DNA of 64,000 nucleotides from Acetobacter peroxydans (GTDB lineage Bacteria; Pseudomonadota; Alphaproteobacteria; Acetobacterales; Acetobacteraceae). Under the pieces are notes generated by a model, which worked only from the letters and a program-made list of their open reading frames with translations, was not told the DNA's origin and did no database searches. The stretch lies in contig NZ_BJMV01000012.1 in NCBI RefSeq assembly GCF_006539345.1, positions 1 to 64,000 on the forward strand, written 5' to 3'. Shown here piece by piece: positions 9,819 through 18,729 of the stretch (the stretch's first letter is position 1; the number at the start of each line of letters is the position of its first letter). The position numbers and the translations under genes were made by a program.

Positions 9819-10184
9819 CTAGCCGAGGAACGCCGTGTAAGCGGCTGCATCCATCAGCCCGGAAAGCTGCTCGGGCGCGCTCAGGCGGAAACGGAAAATC
9901 CAGCCTTCGCCTTCGGGGTCGGCGCTGATGCGCGAGGCATCGTCCACCACGGCCGGGTTGGCGTCCAGCACTTCGCCATCGACCGGCGCGTAAATGTCCG
10001 AAGCCGCCTTGACGGATTCGACCACAGCCGCCGTTTCCCCTGCCTTCACGACAGTGCCCGCCGGACGGGCTTCGGCAAACACCAGTTCGCCCAGTTCGTT
10101 GGCAGCGTGGCGGGTAATGCCCACAACCGCGCTGTCACCCTCGATACGCAGCCACTCATGTTCTTTGGTATAATAAAGGCTCAT
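9819..10184 (-). CDS. gcvH: Glycine cleavage H protein
   Basis: A 121-residue lipoyl carrier protein. The lipoylated lysine is in VESVKAASDIYAP, and the N-terminus, SLYYTKEHEWLR, is the family hallmark. I used the ATG at 10184. In-frame sequence up to 10412 overlaps the end of gcvT and does not resemble GcvH. It shuttles the methylamine group between GcvP and GcvT. It lies 67 bases after gcvT. Confidence 0.97.
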   Translation of the reverse strand: MSLYYTKEHEWLRIEGDSAVVGITRHAANELGELVFAEARPAGTVVKAGETAAVVESVKAASDIYAPVDGEVLDANPAVVDDASRISADPEGEGWIFRFRLSAPEQLSGLMDAAAYTAFLG

Positions 10185-10251
10185 CTGATTTCTCCTGATC
10201 GGCGTCCGGCAAGGACGCCCTGAAAAACTGAAAAAAGGGCTAACCGGGGCC

Positions 10252-11397
10252 TTAGCCAGCCGTACGCCTGAAGCCGGCCGGCACAAAAGGCAGCGCCTGC
10301 ACCGTGCAGGGCACGGCGCGGCCACGCAGCTCGGCGGCCACAGCCTGACCCGGCTGGGCCAGCGCCGTGCTGACATACCCCATGGCCACCGGCGCATCGA
10401 CCGTGGGGCCAAACCCGCCCGAGGTCACTTTGCCCACGGGACTGGCCAGCGTGGCATCAGCAAACAGGCCAGCCCCACCGCGCACGGGGGCGCGGCCTTC
10501 GGGCAGCAGGCCCACGCGGCGGCGGGCGGTGCCTTCGCTCAACTGGGCCAGAATGATTTCCGCACCGGGGAAACCCCCCGCACGCACGCCACCGGCACGG
10601 CGGCTTTTCTGGATCGACCATTCCAGCGCGGCTTCGACAGGGGTGGTGGTTTCATCAATATCCGCGCCGTACAGGCACAGACCGGCTTCAAGCCGCAGGC
10701 TGTCACGCGCGCCAAGCCCGATAGGGGCCACGCCGGGCTGCGCCAGCAGGGTGCGGGCCAGAGCTTCCGCCTGGGCAGCGGGAACGGAAATTTCAAACCC
10801 GTCCTCGCCCGTATAGCCTGAACGCGACACCACGCAGGCCGCCCCGGCAATATCAAGGGTGCGCACGTCCATGAACAGCATGTCCGCCACGGCAGGGGCC
10901 AGAGCTGCCAGCACCTGCCCGGCCAACGGCCCCTGCAGGGCCAGAAGGGCGCGGTCTTCCAGCACGTCGAGCGTGCAGGTATCGGAAAGATGGGCGCGCA
11001 TATGGGCAATATCCGCCGCCTTGCACGCGGCGTTGATCACCACCAGCAGGTCATCACCCAGCCGGGTCACCATCAGGTCATCCAGAATACCGCCCTGCGC
11101 ATTGGTAAACTGCGTGTAACGCTGCCGCCCTGAGGCCAGCCCCGCGATATCGGCGGGCACAAGCTGTTCCAGCGCCAGAGCCGCATCGCGCACCGCGCCG
11201 GAGCGCGCGCGCAGGCGCACCTGCCCCATGTGAGAAACATCAAACAGCCCGGCCTGCGTGCGGGTATGGCGATGCTCGGCCATGATGCCCTCGGCATATT
11301 GCAGAGGCATGGCATAGCCCGCGAACGGCACCATGCGGGCACCCAAGGCCGTATGCAGGGAAAAAAGAGGGGTATGAAGAAGTGATTCGGTACTCAT
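10252..11397 (-). CDS. gcvT: Aminomethyltransferase, glycine cleavage T protein
   Basis: A 381-residue folate-dependent aminomethyltransferase. It takes the methylamine group from GcvH, releases ammonia and forms methylenetetrahydrofolate. Characteristic segments include GARMVPFAGYAMPLQY, AGLFDVSHMGQ and RSGYTGEDGFEI. The ATG at 11397 has an AAGGG eight bases upstream; a GTG two codons earlier is less likely. It is the first gene of the operon and follows a tandem glycine riboswitch. Confidence 0.96.
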   Translation of the reverse strand: MSTESLLHTPLFSLHTALGARMVPFAGYAMPLQYAEGIMAEHRHTRTQAGLFDVSHMGQVRLRARSGAVRDAALALEQLVPADIAGLASGRQRYTQFTNAQGGILDDLMVTRLGDDLLVVINAACKAADIAHMRAHLSDTCTLDVLEDRALLALQGPLAGQVLAALAPAVADMLFMDVRTLDIAGAACVVSRSGYTGEDGFEISVPAAQAEALARTLLAQPGVAPIGLGARDSLRLEAGLCLYGADIDETTTPVEAALEWSIQKSRRAGGVRAGGFPGAEIILAQLSEGTARRRVGLLPEGRAPVRGGAGLFADATLASPVGKVTSGGFGPTVDAPVAMGYVSTALAQPGQAVAAELRGRAVPCTVQALPFVPAGFRRTAG

Positions 11398-11420
11398 GCA
11401 CACTACCCTTGCGCGTTACG

Positions 11421-11436
11421 AAAAAGGCCATGCCTT
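11421..11436 (-). terminator. Possible riboswitch expression-platform hairpin before gcvT
   Basis: In minus-strand direction, AAGGC, a three-base loop and GCCTT are followed by a short T run. It lies between the riboswitch and the gcvT ribosome binding site. It could be the terminator that glycine binding relieves. The stem is only five base pairs, so this is tentative. Confidence 0.35.
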
Positions 11437-11479
11437 CCTTGCGCGGGGGTGCAAAGGGGCCTGGACCGCAAACCGTCCG

Positions 11480-11643
11480 TTGCCCCTTCTGTGCCTTGTG
11501 CCTGAGATCGCTATCCCGTCGGCGGACGCCTCGGGGGCGTCTCTCTCCAGAAGTTCTAGTGCGCAGGGTCCTTTTGCCTGAGAGTTTCCGGGGCGGTTGC
11601 TCCTTCGGCGCCAGCTCGTGGCTGGGCTCTCCCTCTGCGCGGC
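11480..11643 (-). promoter_or_regulatory. Tandem glycine riboswitch
   Basis: The minus-strand leader of gcvT contains both aptamers of the classical glycine riboswitch. Aptamer 1 shows GGGAGAGCCC, CCGAAGGAGCAA and CTCTCAGGCAAAAGGACC. After a short linker, aptamer 2 shows GGAGAGAGACGCC, GCCGACGGGATAGCGA and TCTCAGGCACAAGGCA. The conserved bulges and order match the Rfam glycine motif as I know it. It is expected to switch on gcvTHP when glycine is high. Confidence 0.93.
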
Positions 11644-11700
11644 GTGATTGGTGACATCATTTTAACGACAAGTCAATCACGCCCCGCAAGGCGGAGAGTG

Positions 11701-12570
11701 TCAGGCTTTTCCTGCCGGAAGATGCCGTGCGATATACGGCGGCAGGTTAAAAGATCCGACATGGATTTCGGGCGTCCAGTACTGGGTTTTACCCTCCAGA
11801 CCGGCAGCCTGCGCGCGGGCGCGCACGGTCTGCACATCCTGCCCGGCAAGGCTGACCTTGGAAGCAATACCCAGTGTCATGAACCCGCCCACATAGGTCG
11901 GCACCGCCGCGACATAGGCGGACACATGCGGGAAAAACTTCGCCCGGCGCAGGCTGGTGTCGTGCAGCTCATCCGCCTGCATGAACGGCACGCCGCACTG
12001 GTTGACGATCAGCCCCTGCGCGCTAAGCACGCGGGCACACTGTTCATAGAAGGAATCCGTGAACAGAACCTCGCCCACACCGATGGGGTCCGTGCTGTCG
12101 ACGATGATCACGTCAAACGCGGCATCCGGCGCGCGGGCCACGTAATCGATGCCATCCCCTACGATGACTTCGGCACGCGGGTTCGTCCAGGCGTCCTGCG
12201 CGATGGAGGGCAGGTGTTCCTTGGACAGCTCGATCACCGCGCCGTCGATTTCCACCATCACGGCCTTTTCCACGCCGGGGTGTTCGAGCACACGACGCAG
12301 CACGCCACCATCGCCCGCGCCAATAATCAGGACCCGGCGCGGGTCAGGATGGCTGAACAGCGGCACGTGCGTCAGCATTTCCTGATAAACGAACTCGTCG
12401 CGTTCGGTAATCTGCACCACGCCATCGAGCATCAGCACCCGACCGTGGGAATCGCTTTCAAAAACAACGATATCCTGAAACGGACTGCGCACGCGCGCCA
12501 GTTCACGCACCACGCGGAACCGCTGCCCCCAGTTGTCGTACAGGGTTTCCTCAATCCATGTTTCAGCCAT
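11701..12570 (-). CDS. speE: Spermidine synthase (polyamine aminopropyltransferase)
   Basis: A 289-residue aminopropyltransferase that joins putrescine with decarboxylated S-adenosylmethionine. The nucleoside-binding glycine motif is IIGAGDGG, and the catalytic aspartate is in VDSTDPIG. The N-terminal WIEETLYDNWGQRF is typical. I chose the ATG at 12570, where GAGG lies five bases upstream. It lies downstream of speD on the same strand, but a strong terminator separates them, so it may have its own promoter or depend on readthrough. Confidence 0.95.
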   Translation of the reverse strand: MAETWIEETLYDNWGQRFRVVRELARVRSPFQDIVVFESDSHGRVLMLDGVVQITERDEFVYQEMLTHVPLFSHPDPRRVLIIGAGDGGVLRRVLEHPGVEKAVMVEIDGAVIELSKEHLPSIAQDAWTNPRAEVIVGDGIDYVARAPDAAFDVIIVDSTDPIGVGEVLFTDSFYEQCARVLSAQGLIVNQCGVPFMQADELHDTSLRRAKFFPHVSAYVAAVPTYVGGFMTLGIASKVSLAGQDVQTVRARAQAAGLEGKTQYWTPEIHVGSFNLPPYIARHLPAGKA

Positions 12571-12661
12571 ATGCGCCTCATCCGGTTGCATGACGGCCAC
12601 CCCTGCGCCTGCGCGCGCTGCGGGGTTCAGGGCCCGTCAGAAAAACAGACAGAAAATAAAC

Positions 12662-12722
12662 AAAAAAAACCGGCAGGATACGCCACCGGCCCCATCGGGC
12701 GGGCAAGGCATATCCTGCCGGT
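12662..12722 (-). terminator. Terminator between speD and speE
   Basis: A twelve-base-pair perfect stem (ACCGGCAGGATA at 12669-12680 and TATCCTGCCGGT at 12711-12722) is followed in minus-strand direction by eight T residues. It follows the speD stop and should limit readthrough into speE. Confidence 0.85.
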
Positions 12723-12740
12723 GTCAGGCATTCGCCAGAC

Positions 12741-13211
12741 TTATTTTTTCACCACGCGACCGCGGCGTTCCTCATTGACTTCCAGACGCTTGGCCTGGAA
12801 CAGCCGCTGCATGACCGGCACCGCCAGGTGCGGATCACAGGCGCCACACATGAAAATATCCACGGCGGCAAAATTGCGCTCGGGCCATGTGTGAATGGAA
12901 ATGTGGCTTTCCGCCAGCACAACAACACCCGACACGCCGCCATTGGGCGTGAAATGGTGAAAATGGCTGTGCAGGATCGTAGCGCCAGCCGTTACTGCGG
13001 CTTCGCACAGGGTCTGGTCGATCTTTGCCGGATCATCCAGATTTGTGGCGCCCCACAGGTCAACAAGCAGGTGCGTACCTGCGAACTTCTCGCCGTTCTT
13101 TTCGACGAAGTAATCTTTGCGTTCTTCGTCTTCAGACGAGACCGGAACAGAAAATGCCTGGTTATTGCTCGGGTGTTCCGAGACCATCCCCAGTTGAGCA
13201 AGTGCGTTCAT
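12741..13211 (-). CDS. speD: S-adenosylmethionine decarboxylase proenzyme, class 1B
   Basis: A 156-residue proenzyme that self-cleaves to form a pyruvoyl cofactor and supplies decarboxylated SAM to SpeE. The cleavage-site serine is in AESHISIHTWPE, followed by FMCGACDP, as in the small bacterial and archaeal class. I used the ATG at 13211, which starts MNALAQLG; the upstream extension does not resemble the family. It is followed directly by a terminator and then speE, so the spermidine pathway from putrescine is complete here. Confidence 0.94.
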   Translation of the reverse strand: MNALAQLGMVSEHPSNNQAFSVPVSSEDEERKDYFVEKNGEKFAGTHLLVDLWGATNLDDPAKIDQTLCEAAVTAGATILHSHFHHFTPNGGVSGVVVLAESHISIHTWPERNFAAVDIFMCGACDPHLAVPVMQRLFQAKRLEVNEERRGRVVKK

Positions 13212-13333
13212 TGACGTACCCCCAAACCAGTAGACAGCCTGTTGGGCAAAATTGCCCCCTTGGGCCAAGAGCGCGCTAACTAGGCGGTTATACCCCGCAT
13301 TGCAAGCATTAAATCAGGCCATTAACCGTTTTT

Positions 13334-16300
13334 TCACAAACCAGAAGGCAGGATCGCACGCGTGCCAACCCATGCGCGCAGGCGGGTCAGCGTGTCGGCA
13401 TCCCGCGCGGCGACCGCATCCTGCGCAAGACGCCGGGCCAGCGCCACCTGATCGGGCGTCAGCGCGCCTTCGGCGGGCAGGGCACGGCTGGCCAGACGCC
13501 CCAGCACCAGAACGGCCTGCGCCCATTGCCGCTGCTGCTCGTAAATACGCCCGCGCAGCAACAGCCCGTCATCCGATTCGTCCGTCGCCAGCAGGTGCAG
13601 GGCCTGTTCCGCCTGCCCTCCGGCCAGCGCCATAAGCGCGTTATCGTACCGAAGGCGGTCTGGCATATCCGCCGGGAAATCGGCTGGCATACCAAAGGAA
13701 AAACCAGCCGGAGCAGCGCGTTGCAATGCCTGCACCGCCACAGGCCCCTGCCCCGCCTCAAGGGCGGCGCGGGCCAGAAGCTCCGCCCTGTCGGCCCGCG
13801 TGGCGGGGGTGATGGACAGGAACTCCGCCTGAGCCAGAACCGGCACCGCCTGCGCGGGCCGGCCTGCCCGCACCAGTGCTGCGCCATACCCGGCCAGCAG
13901 CTTGGCCGTGGCGGCATCATATGGCAGCCGGTCCATAGACGCGCCCGCAAGCGCCAGAGCCGTATCGCCCGGTGCAAAACCCACCCGCGCGGGAGGCGCG
14001 CTTTCCGCAGGGGAATCCTGCGGCACGACGCCAAAAACCAGCCCATAGAGCACCTGCCGCCAGACTTCAGCCAGACTGTCCTGCGGGGTGGCCTCTCCTG
14101 CCGTCAGCCCGGACAGCACCGAGGCCGCAACCTGCGCCTGCCCCGCCAACACCAGCGCCTGTGCATAACCCAGCCGCGCCGCCGCACGAGGCAGCGCGGG
14201 CAGGCCGGACGATGGTGCAGAGACGTTCTGACCCGTCGCACCGGCATGGACATTGCGAGCGGCCATCAGAGGCTCGTACGCGCTGACCGCCTCAGCCGGG
14301 CTGATCTGGCCCAGTCCAAGCCGCAGGCCGATCAGTTCCACCGCAGCCCAGTCAGCATTCGGCCCACCGCCGGTGCGCAGCGTATCCAACGCCATGAGGG
14401 CGGCATCCGTCTGGCCCTGGCGGGCATCCAGCAACGCACGGGCAAGGGCATGAGCACTGTCCTCCGGCGGCGCATCACGCAGGGCGGCGCGCAGAATGGC
14501 CAGCGTTTCGGGGGCGCCATACCGCGCGACATAGGCCGCCACGCGCGGGGCGAGCCTGTCACGCACAGGGGCCGGATACTGGCTGAGCCGCGCGTACTGC
14601 CGGGCCAGCAGAACGGCGGTACGCCCGCTGTCGGCCCCGGTCATCATCTCATACAGCGCCCGCCACAGGGCCAGATCCGGCCCGAAGCGGATATCCGCAT
14701 CAGCCAGCAGAGCCGCCTCGGCTGGCTCTCCCGCCAGCAGCGCCGCACAGGCCCGCAACACCATGGCCGAATCCCGCGCAGTCCCGCCAGCATGGAGGGC
14801 TGGCGGCTCTCCCGCCCGACTCCCCTGCTCGGCCACACCATCGGGCACACCACCCAGGGCGGAGGAGGAAGGCATATCCCGCAGGAGCAGCCAGCTTTGC
14901 CGAGCATCGCCCGCCGCAAAAGCGGCTCTGGCCGCCGCCACCCGTACCGGCCACGGCACGACGGCTCCGCCCGGCCGGGCCTCACCCGCCTGCGCGCCAT
15001 GCCTGCCGCCCGTATGCCTGCCGGTATGCGCGTCCGCGTGTTTGCCTGTGTGTTTGCCTGTGTGTCTGCCGTCATGCGGCTTGCCAGGATGCCGGGCAGT
15101 ATGCCCGCTGGCTTTTTCACCCGCATCATCACGGATACCGCCTTCCGTCCGGCCGCTGGCTTTCAGGGCGGCGCGGGCTGCCTGCCACCGCTGCGCCAGC
15201 AGGGAGGCGGGCTCATCACGCAGTCCAAGCCACTCCCAGTCACGCCCATGCGCGGCGGCTCCATGTATGAGCCCGGACGCCGCCGCGTCATCCTGCGTCA
15301 GGCCGACAGGCAGCGCCACGGGCGCTACAGATTCGATCACGGGGCCATACTCTGTCGGGCGCAGGGTCACGCGTGACGAATCCGCCATAACCGCCAGCCC
15401 CTGCCATGAAGGCCGTACGCGATACCCCACCGCCACCGCCGCCTGCCTGACCGGGCCAGTCAGCCGCGTAGACAGAGCCACAAAAACCGTGCCCCCGGAG
15501 GCCGGGTCCGGCAGCGACAGAACAGGGCCACGCCCCACCCCCGTAAACAGCACGGAACCGGGAAGCCGCACCGCCCCCGGCCCGCTGACCGACACGGCAG
15601 GACGGGAAACCGGAGCAGGCGGAGCGCCCGCCACCCCCTGCGGCTCTGTCGGGCAGCCCCCCGCCAGACACACCCGCCAGCCCGCGCTGTCATGCACGAA
15701 CCCTATGGGGGGCAGCGCCTGCGCCTTTGGCGCATCAGCAGCGCCATCCGACCCATGCCCCACAGGCAGCGGCACCCGAATAACCGTAGCGCCTGCAAGG
15801 GCCACCACCTGCATGGCGGCCAGTGGATTCGTCTGCCCTGCTGCGGCAGGTGCGCCTGCGGGCGGTTCTGTCGCCCCCGCCAGCGGATGATCCACCACCA
15901 GAACCAGATCTCCACCGGAGCGGAAGGCCGCAAGCCCGGTTGCGGCATTGCCGGGCAGAACCAGTTCCCGCCCGTTATCCCGTATGGCGACAGCCTGCAG
16001 GACAACCGGGGGCGCTGGCGGCAGCGGGGACGACGCCACCGCCACACTGGGAGCCGTGGCCACATGCGGCCCTGCTGTCGGCTCAGGAAACGGCTCTGGG
16101 GTTGATGTCTTGAGGGACTCGGCCAACCCGATAGCCCGAGCCGACTCCTCCCGTCCGGGCTCTGACGTGGCCGCCGCAGAAGGGCCGGAGGACGCTGCCG
16201 CCTCGGAGGCGCTCTCGGCATCCGGCGCAGGCATCGCGCCCACTCCGCCCGCCTCAGCCGCCGGGTCGGGAGCCGATTCCGTGGCGGGGGCGGCTTCATC

Positions 16301-16696
16301 AGGCGTGATTTCAGCCGAAGGCTGGGACTGATACTGAAACCGCGACTGCCCCGGAGACTGAAACAACCTGCCTTCCGTCTCCGGCACCGTGCCCCCCGGC
16401 TGGCTGGCTGTCGCCGCGCCCTGCCCCTCGGCTGGCGGTGTGGTAGCGGCCGTGCCCGCGCGTTGGGCTTCCTGCATGGCGTCTTCAGAAAAAACGATGC
16501 CGCCTTCCTCTTCCGCCGTTTCAGCCCGGCCGGGCGGAGCCAGACAGGCCAGCCAGAGCGCTGGCGCAAGCAGCACAAAGTGCCCGGTCCGAGACCACGC
16601 CACACCACCCCGCGTGACCGCCCCGCCCAGATTTGCCGCCTGCCTGCTCCTGCCGCCTGTTTTCACGCTTTTTCTTACTCCCTCGCCCGCGCACAC
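13334..16696 (-). CDS. Large secreted TPR-like protein with low-complexity N-terminal half
   Basis: An unusually long protein of up to 1120 residues that I do not recognise by name. A hydrophobic signal segment (FVLLAPALWLACLAPPGRAE) lies about 40 residues in, so the true start may be one of the later GTG codons. Residues of roughly 60-200 are rich in Ala, Pro, Ser and Glu. A histidine-rich stretch with repeated HTGKH and HTGRH lies near residues 540-570. The C-terminal 450 residues are alanine-rich helical repeats resembling TPRs. The likely place is the periplasm or cell surface, as a scaffold. There is no operon partner. Confidence 0.7.
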   Translation of the reverse strand: MCAGEGVRKSVKTGGRSRQAANLGGAVTRGGVAWSRTGHFVLLAPALWLACLAPPGRAETAEEEGGIVFSEDAMQEAQRAGTAATTPPAEGQGAATASQPGGTVPETEGRLFQSPGQSRFQYQSQPSAEITPDEAAPATESAPDPAAEAGGVGAMPAPDAESASEAAASSGPSAAATSEPGREESARAIGLAESLKTSTPEPFPEPTAGPHVATAPSVAVASSPLPPAPPVVLQAVAIRDNGRELVLPGNAATGLAAFRSGGDLVLVVDHPLAGATEPPAGAPAAAGQTNPLAAMQVVALAGATVIRVPLPVGHGSDGAADAPKAQALPPIGFVHDSAGWRVCLAGGCPTEPQGVAGAPPAPVSRPAVSVSGPGAVRLPGSVLFTGVGRGPVLSLPDPASGGTVFVALSTRLTGPVRQAAVAVGYRVRPSWQGLAVMADSSRVTLRPTEYGPVIESVAPVALPVGLTQDDAAASGLIHGAAAHGRDWEWLGLRDEPASLLAQRWQAARAALKASGRTEGGIRDDAGEKASGHTARHPGKPHDGRHTGKHTGKHADAHTGRHTGGRHGAQAGEARPGGAVVPWPVRVAAARAAFAAGDARQSWLLLRDMPSSSALGGVPDGVAEQGSRAGEPPALHAGGTARDSAMVLRACAALLAGEPAEAALLADADIRFGPDLALWRALYEMMTGADSGRTAVLLARQYARLSQYPAPVRDRLAPRVAAYVARYGAPETLAILRAALRDAPPEDSAHALARALLDARQGQTDAALMALDTLRTGGGPNADWAAVELIGLRLGLGQISPAEAVSAYEPLMAARNVHAGATGQNVSAPSSGLPALPRAAARLGYAQALVLAGQAQVAASVLSGLTAGEATPQDSLAEVWRQVLYGLVFGVVPQDSPAESAPPARVGFAPGDTALALAGASMDRLPYDAATAKLLAGYGAALVRAGRPAQAVPVLAQAEFLSITPATRADRAELLARAALEAGQGPVAVQALQRAAPAGFSFGMPADFPADMPDRLRYDNALMALAGGQAEQALHLLATDESDDGLLLRGRIYEQQRQWAQAVLVLGRLASRALPAEGALTPDQVALARRLAQDAVAARDADTLTRLRAWVGTRAILPSGL

Positions 16697-16822
16697 CCTG
16701 CCCGAGCACGTTCCCTGTGCGCTGCTCGCCGCCTTTGCGCTCGGACTGCCAGAAAGAACCTCTTATAAAAAGGGTGTCCAAACCCGGCCGAGCCCATTAC
16801 ACTCGACCAATAGAACACACCC

Positions 16823-16887
16823 GACAGGCCGGACTGTACCGAGCTTCCCGTCGGGCTCCGTGAAGGGTACCAGCCGAGCGGCCTGTC
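16823..16887 (+). ncRNA. Candidate structured leader RNA upstream of the HAD phosphatase gene
   Basis: A perfect nine-base-pair outer stem (GACAGGCCG at 16823-16831 with CGGCCTGTC at 16879-16887) encloses a second stem (GTACC at 16836-16840 with GGTAC at 16866-16870) and an apical CCCG/CGGG pairing. No T run follows, so it is not a simple terminator. It lies about 100 bases before the GTG start at 16989. It could be a leader structure or a small RNA. I do not match it to a known riboswitch. Confidence 0.35.
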
Positions 16888-16988
16888 ACCATAGGACAGT
16901 TCGCAAACCGGCAACACCCTGCCCACAGGCTGGATCAGATGATCTGGCGCAGCATAACGGGCAACCACTGCAATAGAAGGGGGACATT

Positions 16989-17687
16989 GTGTCCAATACG
17001 GAAAAACCACAATCCCTGCCGATATTTGGGGTTATTTTTGACATGGACGGCCTGCTGCTCGACAGCGAGACTCTGGCCATGGATGCACTGGTGGCGGCGG
17101 GCCACGAACTCGGCTACGACATGCCCGCCACCTTCTGCCGCCGTATGATTGGCGTGCCAGCGGACGGATGCGAGAAACTCGTGCGCGACACCTATGGGGA
17201 CGAATTTCCGCTACGCCGCTTCTTCGACCTGCAGGAAAAACACCTGCGTTCTTTTGTCGATAACGACAAGCTCGTGCTCAAGAACGGCGTTACGCCGCTG
17301 ATCGCCCTACTGGACGAACTGCGCCTGCCACGCGCCATCGCCACGTCATCCAGCCGCCTGCGTGCGCACCACCACCTTAAACTTGTCGGTCTCGACAAGC
17401 ATTTTCCCTTTATCGTTACCCGCGAAGATGTGGAGAACGGCAAACCCCACCCCGAACCCTACCTGAAAGCGGCGCATCTGATTGGCGTCGAGCCGCGTTT
17501 CTGCCTTGCGTTGGAGGATTCACACTCAGGCGCGCGGGCCGCCATAGCGGCGGGTATGCGCGTGATCATTGTGCCCGACCTGCTCGAACCCACGGAAGAC
17601 GTGAAGGAAAACGCTCTGGCCATTGTCAACGAACTGACAGCCGTGCAACCCTATATCCGTCAAGCGGCAGGGATGCCCATCGCCTGA
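16989..17687 (+). CDS. HAD family phosphatase/phosphomutase-like hydrolase
   Basis: A 232-residue haloacid-dehalogenase superfamily protein. Motif I is FDMDGLLLDSE with both catalytic aspartates; motif II serines are in ATSSSR; motif III is GKPHPEPYLKA; motif IV is LALEDSHSGARAA. The cap domain lies between motifs I and II, as in beta-phosphoglucomutase and phosphoglycolate phosphatase relatives. The start is GTG with AAGGGGG about five bases upstream. The substrate is probably a small sugar phosphate, but sequence does not decide which. Confidence 0.88.
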   Translation: MSNTEKPQSLPIFGVIFDMDGLLLDSETLAMDALVAAGHELGYDMPATFCRRMIGVPADGCEKLVRDTYGDEFPLRRFFDLQEKHLRSFVDNDKLVLKNGVTPLIALLDELRLPRAIATSSSRLRAHHHLKLVGLDKHFPFIVTREDVENGKPHPEPYLKAAHLIGVEPRFCLALEDSHSGARAAIAAGMRVIIVPDLLEPTEDVKENALAIVNELTAVQPYIRQAAGMPIA

Positions 17688-17759
17688 GCCCCTTTTCTGG
17701 TATGCCGCCGGCTCCGCAGGCGGTACACTGCCCCTGCCCGTATGGAGCGTGAAACAGGC

Positions 17760-18725
17760 ATGATTTTCCTGCACTCCGGTTTCAGAACCGCCAGCACATG
17801 GGTGTGGTCACGGTTCCGGGCCAATACGGGCACGCTCAGCTATTACGAAGTCTTCAACGAACGGCTGGAAGACCTGACGCTCCAGACCGCACTGGCGCTG
17901 AACGGCCAGATCTGGCATTCGAAACATCCGCCAGTGAAAAACTATTTTGAGGAATTCATTCCCCTCATCCAGAACGGAAGAGGCATTTTCCTCTATCAGA
18001 AGAGCATGTCCTCGGACTGGTTCATCCCGCAGGGGGGGATGGGCGGCACGCTCCGGCAGGAGGAATTCCTCTACTGCCAGCTTCTTATGAAATATGCTGA
18101 GCAGATAGGAAAGGTTCCCGTCCTGTCGGCCACGCGCAGTCTGGGGCGCGTACCCGCCCTCAGCCGCGCCATACCGGGCACGCATGTGCTGATCTACCGC
18201 AACCTGTTCAAACAGTGGTGTTCGTTTACAGAACAAGGTGAGATCGGCAACCCGTATTTTCTTAAAACCATCAGCCTGCAACTCCAGGCCCAAAGCGCGC
18301 CGCCGGAGTTTGCCGCCATCCTTGCGGAATTCCCCCCGGCTTCAGCCAACGCGCGGGATGAAAATCTGTTTGTCTGCTTTGTTCTGTTACATCTCTACCT
18401 GTACAGCCGCGCGCGCCCGGCGTGTGATCTGGTCATGGACATTGCCGCCATGGCCACAGACCCGGCCTGCACCTCCGCGCTGGAACAGCAGGTTCTTGCC
18501 CGGCACGGACTGAGCGTCGATCTTTCAGGCGCAACGGATGGCATGATGTTCTGCCAGATCGACCCCGCCGCTCATGACCGGCTGCACCGCCTGATTGACG
18601 AACGCGGGCGCGCACTGCTCAACAGCGCCGAAACCGCGCAGGGCCGGGATTTCGGTCTGGAGGTGCTGGAAACGTTCCTGACAAGCTACGCCGCCTACAC
18701 CCATGACGCGCTGACCACCGCCTGA
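17760..18725 (+). CDS. Sulfotransferase-like P-loop protein
   Basis: A 321-residue protein of uncertain family. The N-terminus, MIFLHSGFRTASTWVWSRF, resembles the 5'-phosphosulfate-binding loop of sulfotransferases, where a serine- and threonine-containing loop precedes an aromatic residue. A central VLSATRSLGRVPALSRAIPGTHVLIYRN segment could contain the 3'-phosphate-binding arginine. I prefer the ATG at 17760 to the one at 17742 because the motif then starts the protein. It follows the HAD gene by about 70 bases and is convergent with the dehydrogenase gene. It may act in capsule or lipopolysaccharide modification, which is inference. Confidence 0.55.
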   Translation: MIFLHSGFRTASTWVWSRFRANTGTLSYYEVFNERLEDLTLQTALALNGQIWHSKHPPVKNYFEEFIPLIQNGRGIFLYQKSMSSDWFIPQGGMGGTLRQEEFLYCQLLMKYAEQIGKVPVLSATRSLGRVPALSRAIPGTHVLIYRNLFKQWCSFTEQGEIGNPYFLKTISLQLQAQSAPPEFAAILAEFPPASANARDENLFVCFVLLHLYLYSRARPACDLVMDIAAMATDPACTSALEQQVLARHGLSVDLSGATDGMMFCQIDPAAHDRLHRLIDERGRALLNSAETAQGRDFGLEVLETFLTSYAAYTHDALTTA

Positions 18726-18729
18726 AAAA

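Noticed and set aside
13526-15376. Long plus-strand frame of 616 codons opposite the TPR-like gene
   Set aside because: Composition is Arg/Gln/His/Pro-rich, typical of an antisense shadow; no ribosome binding site or domain.
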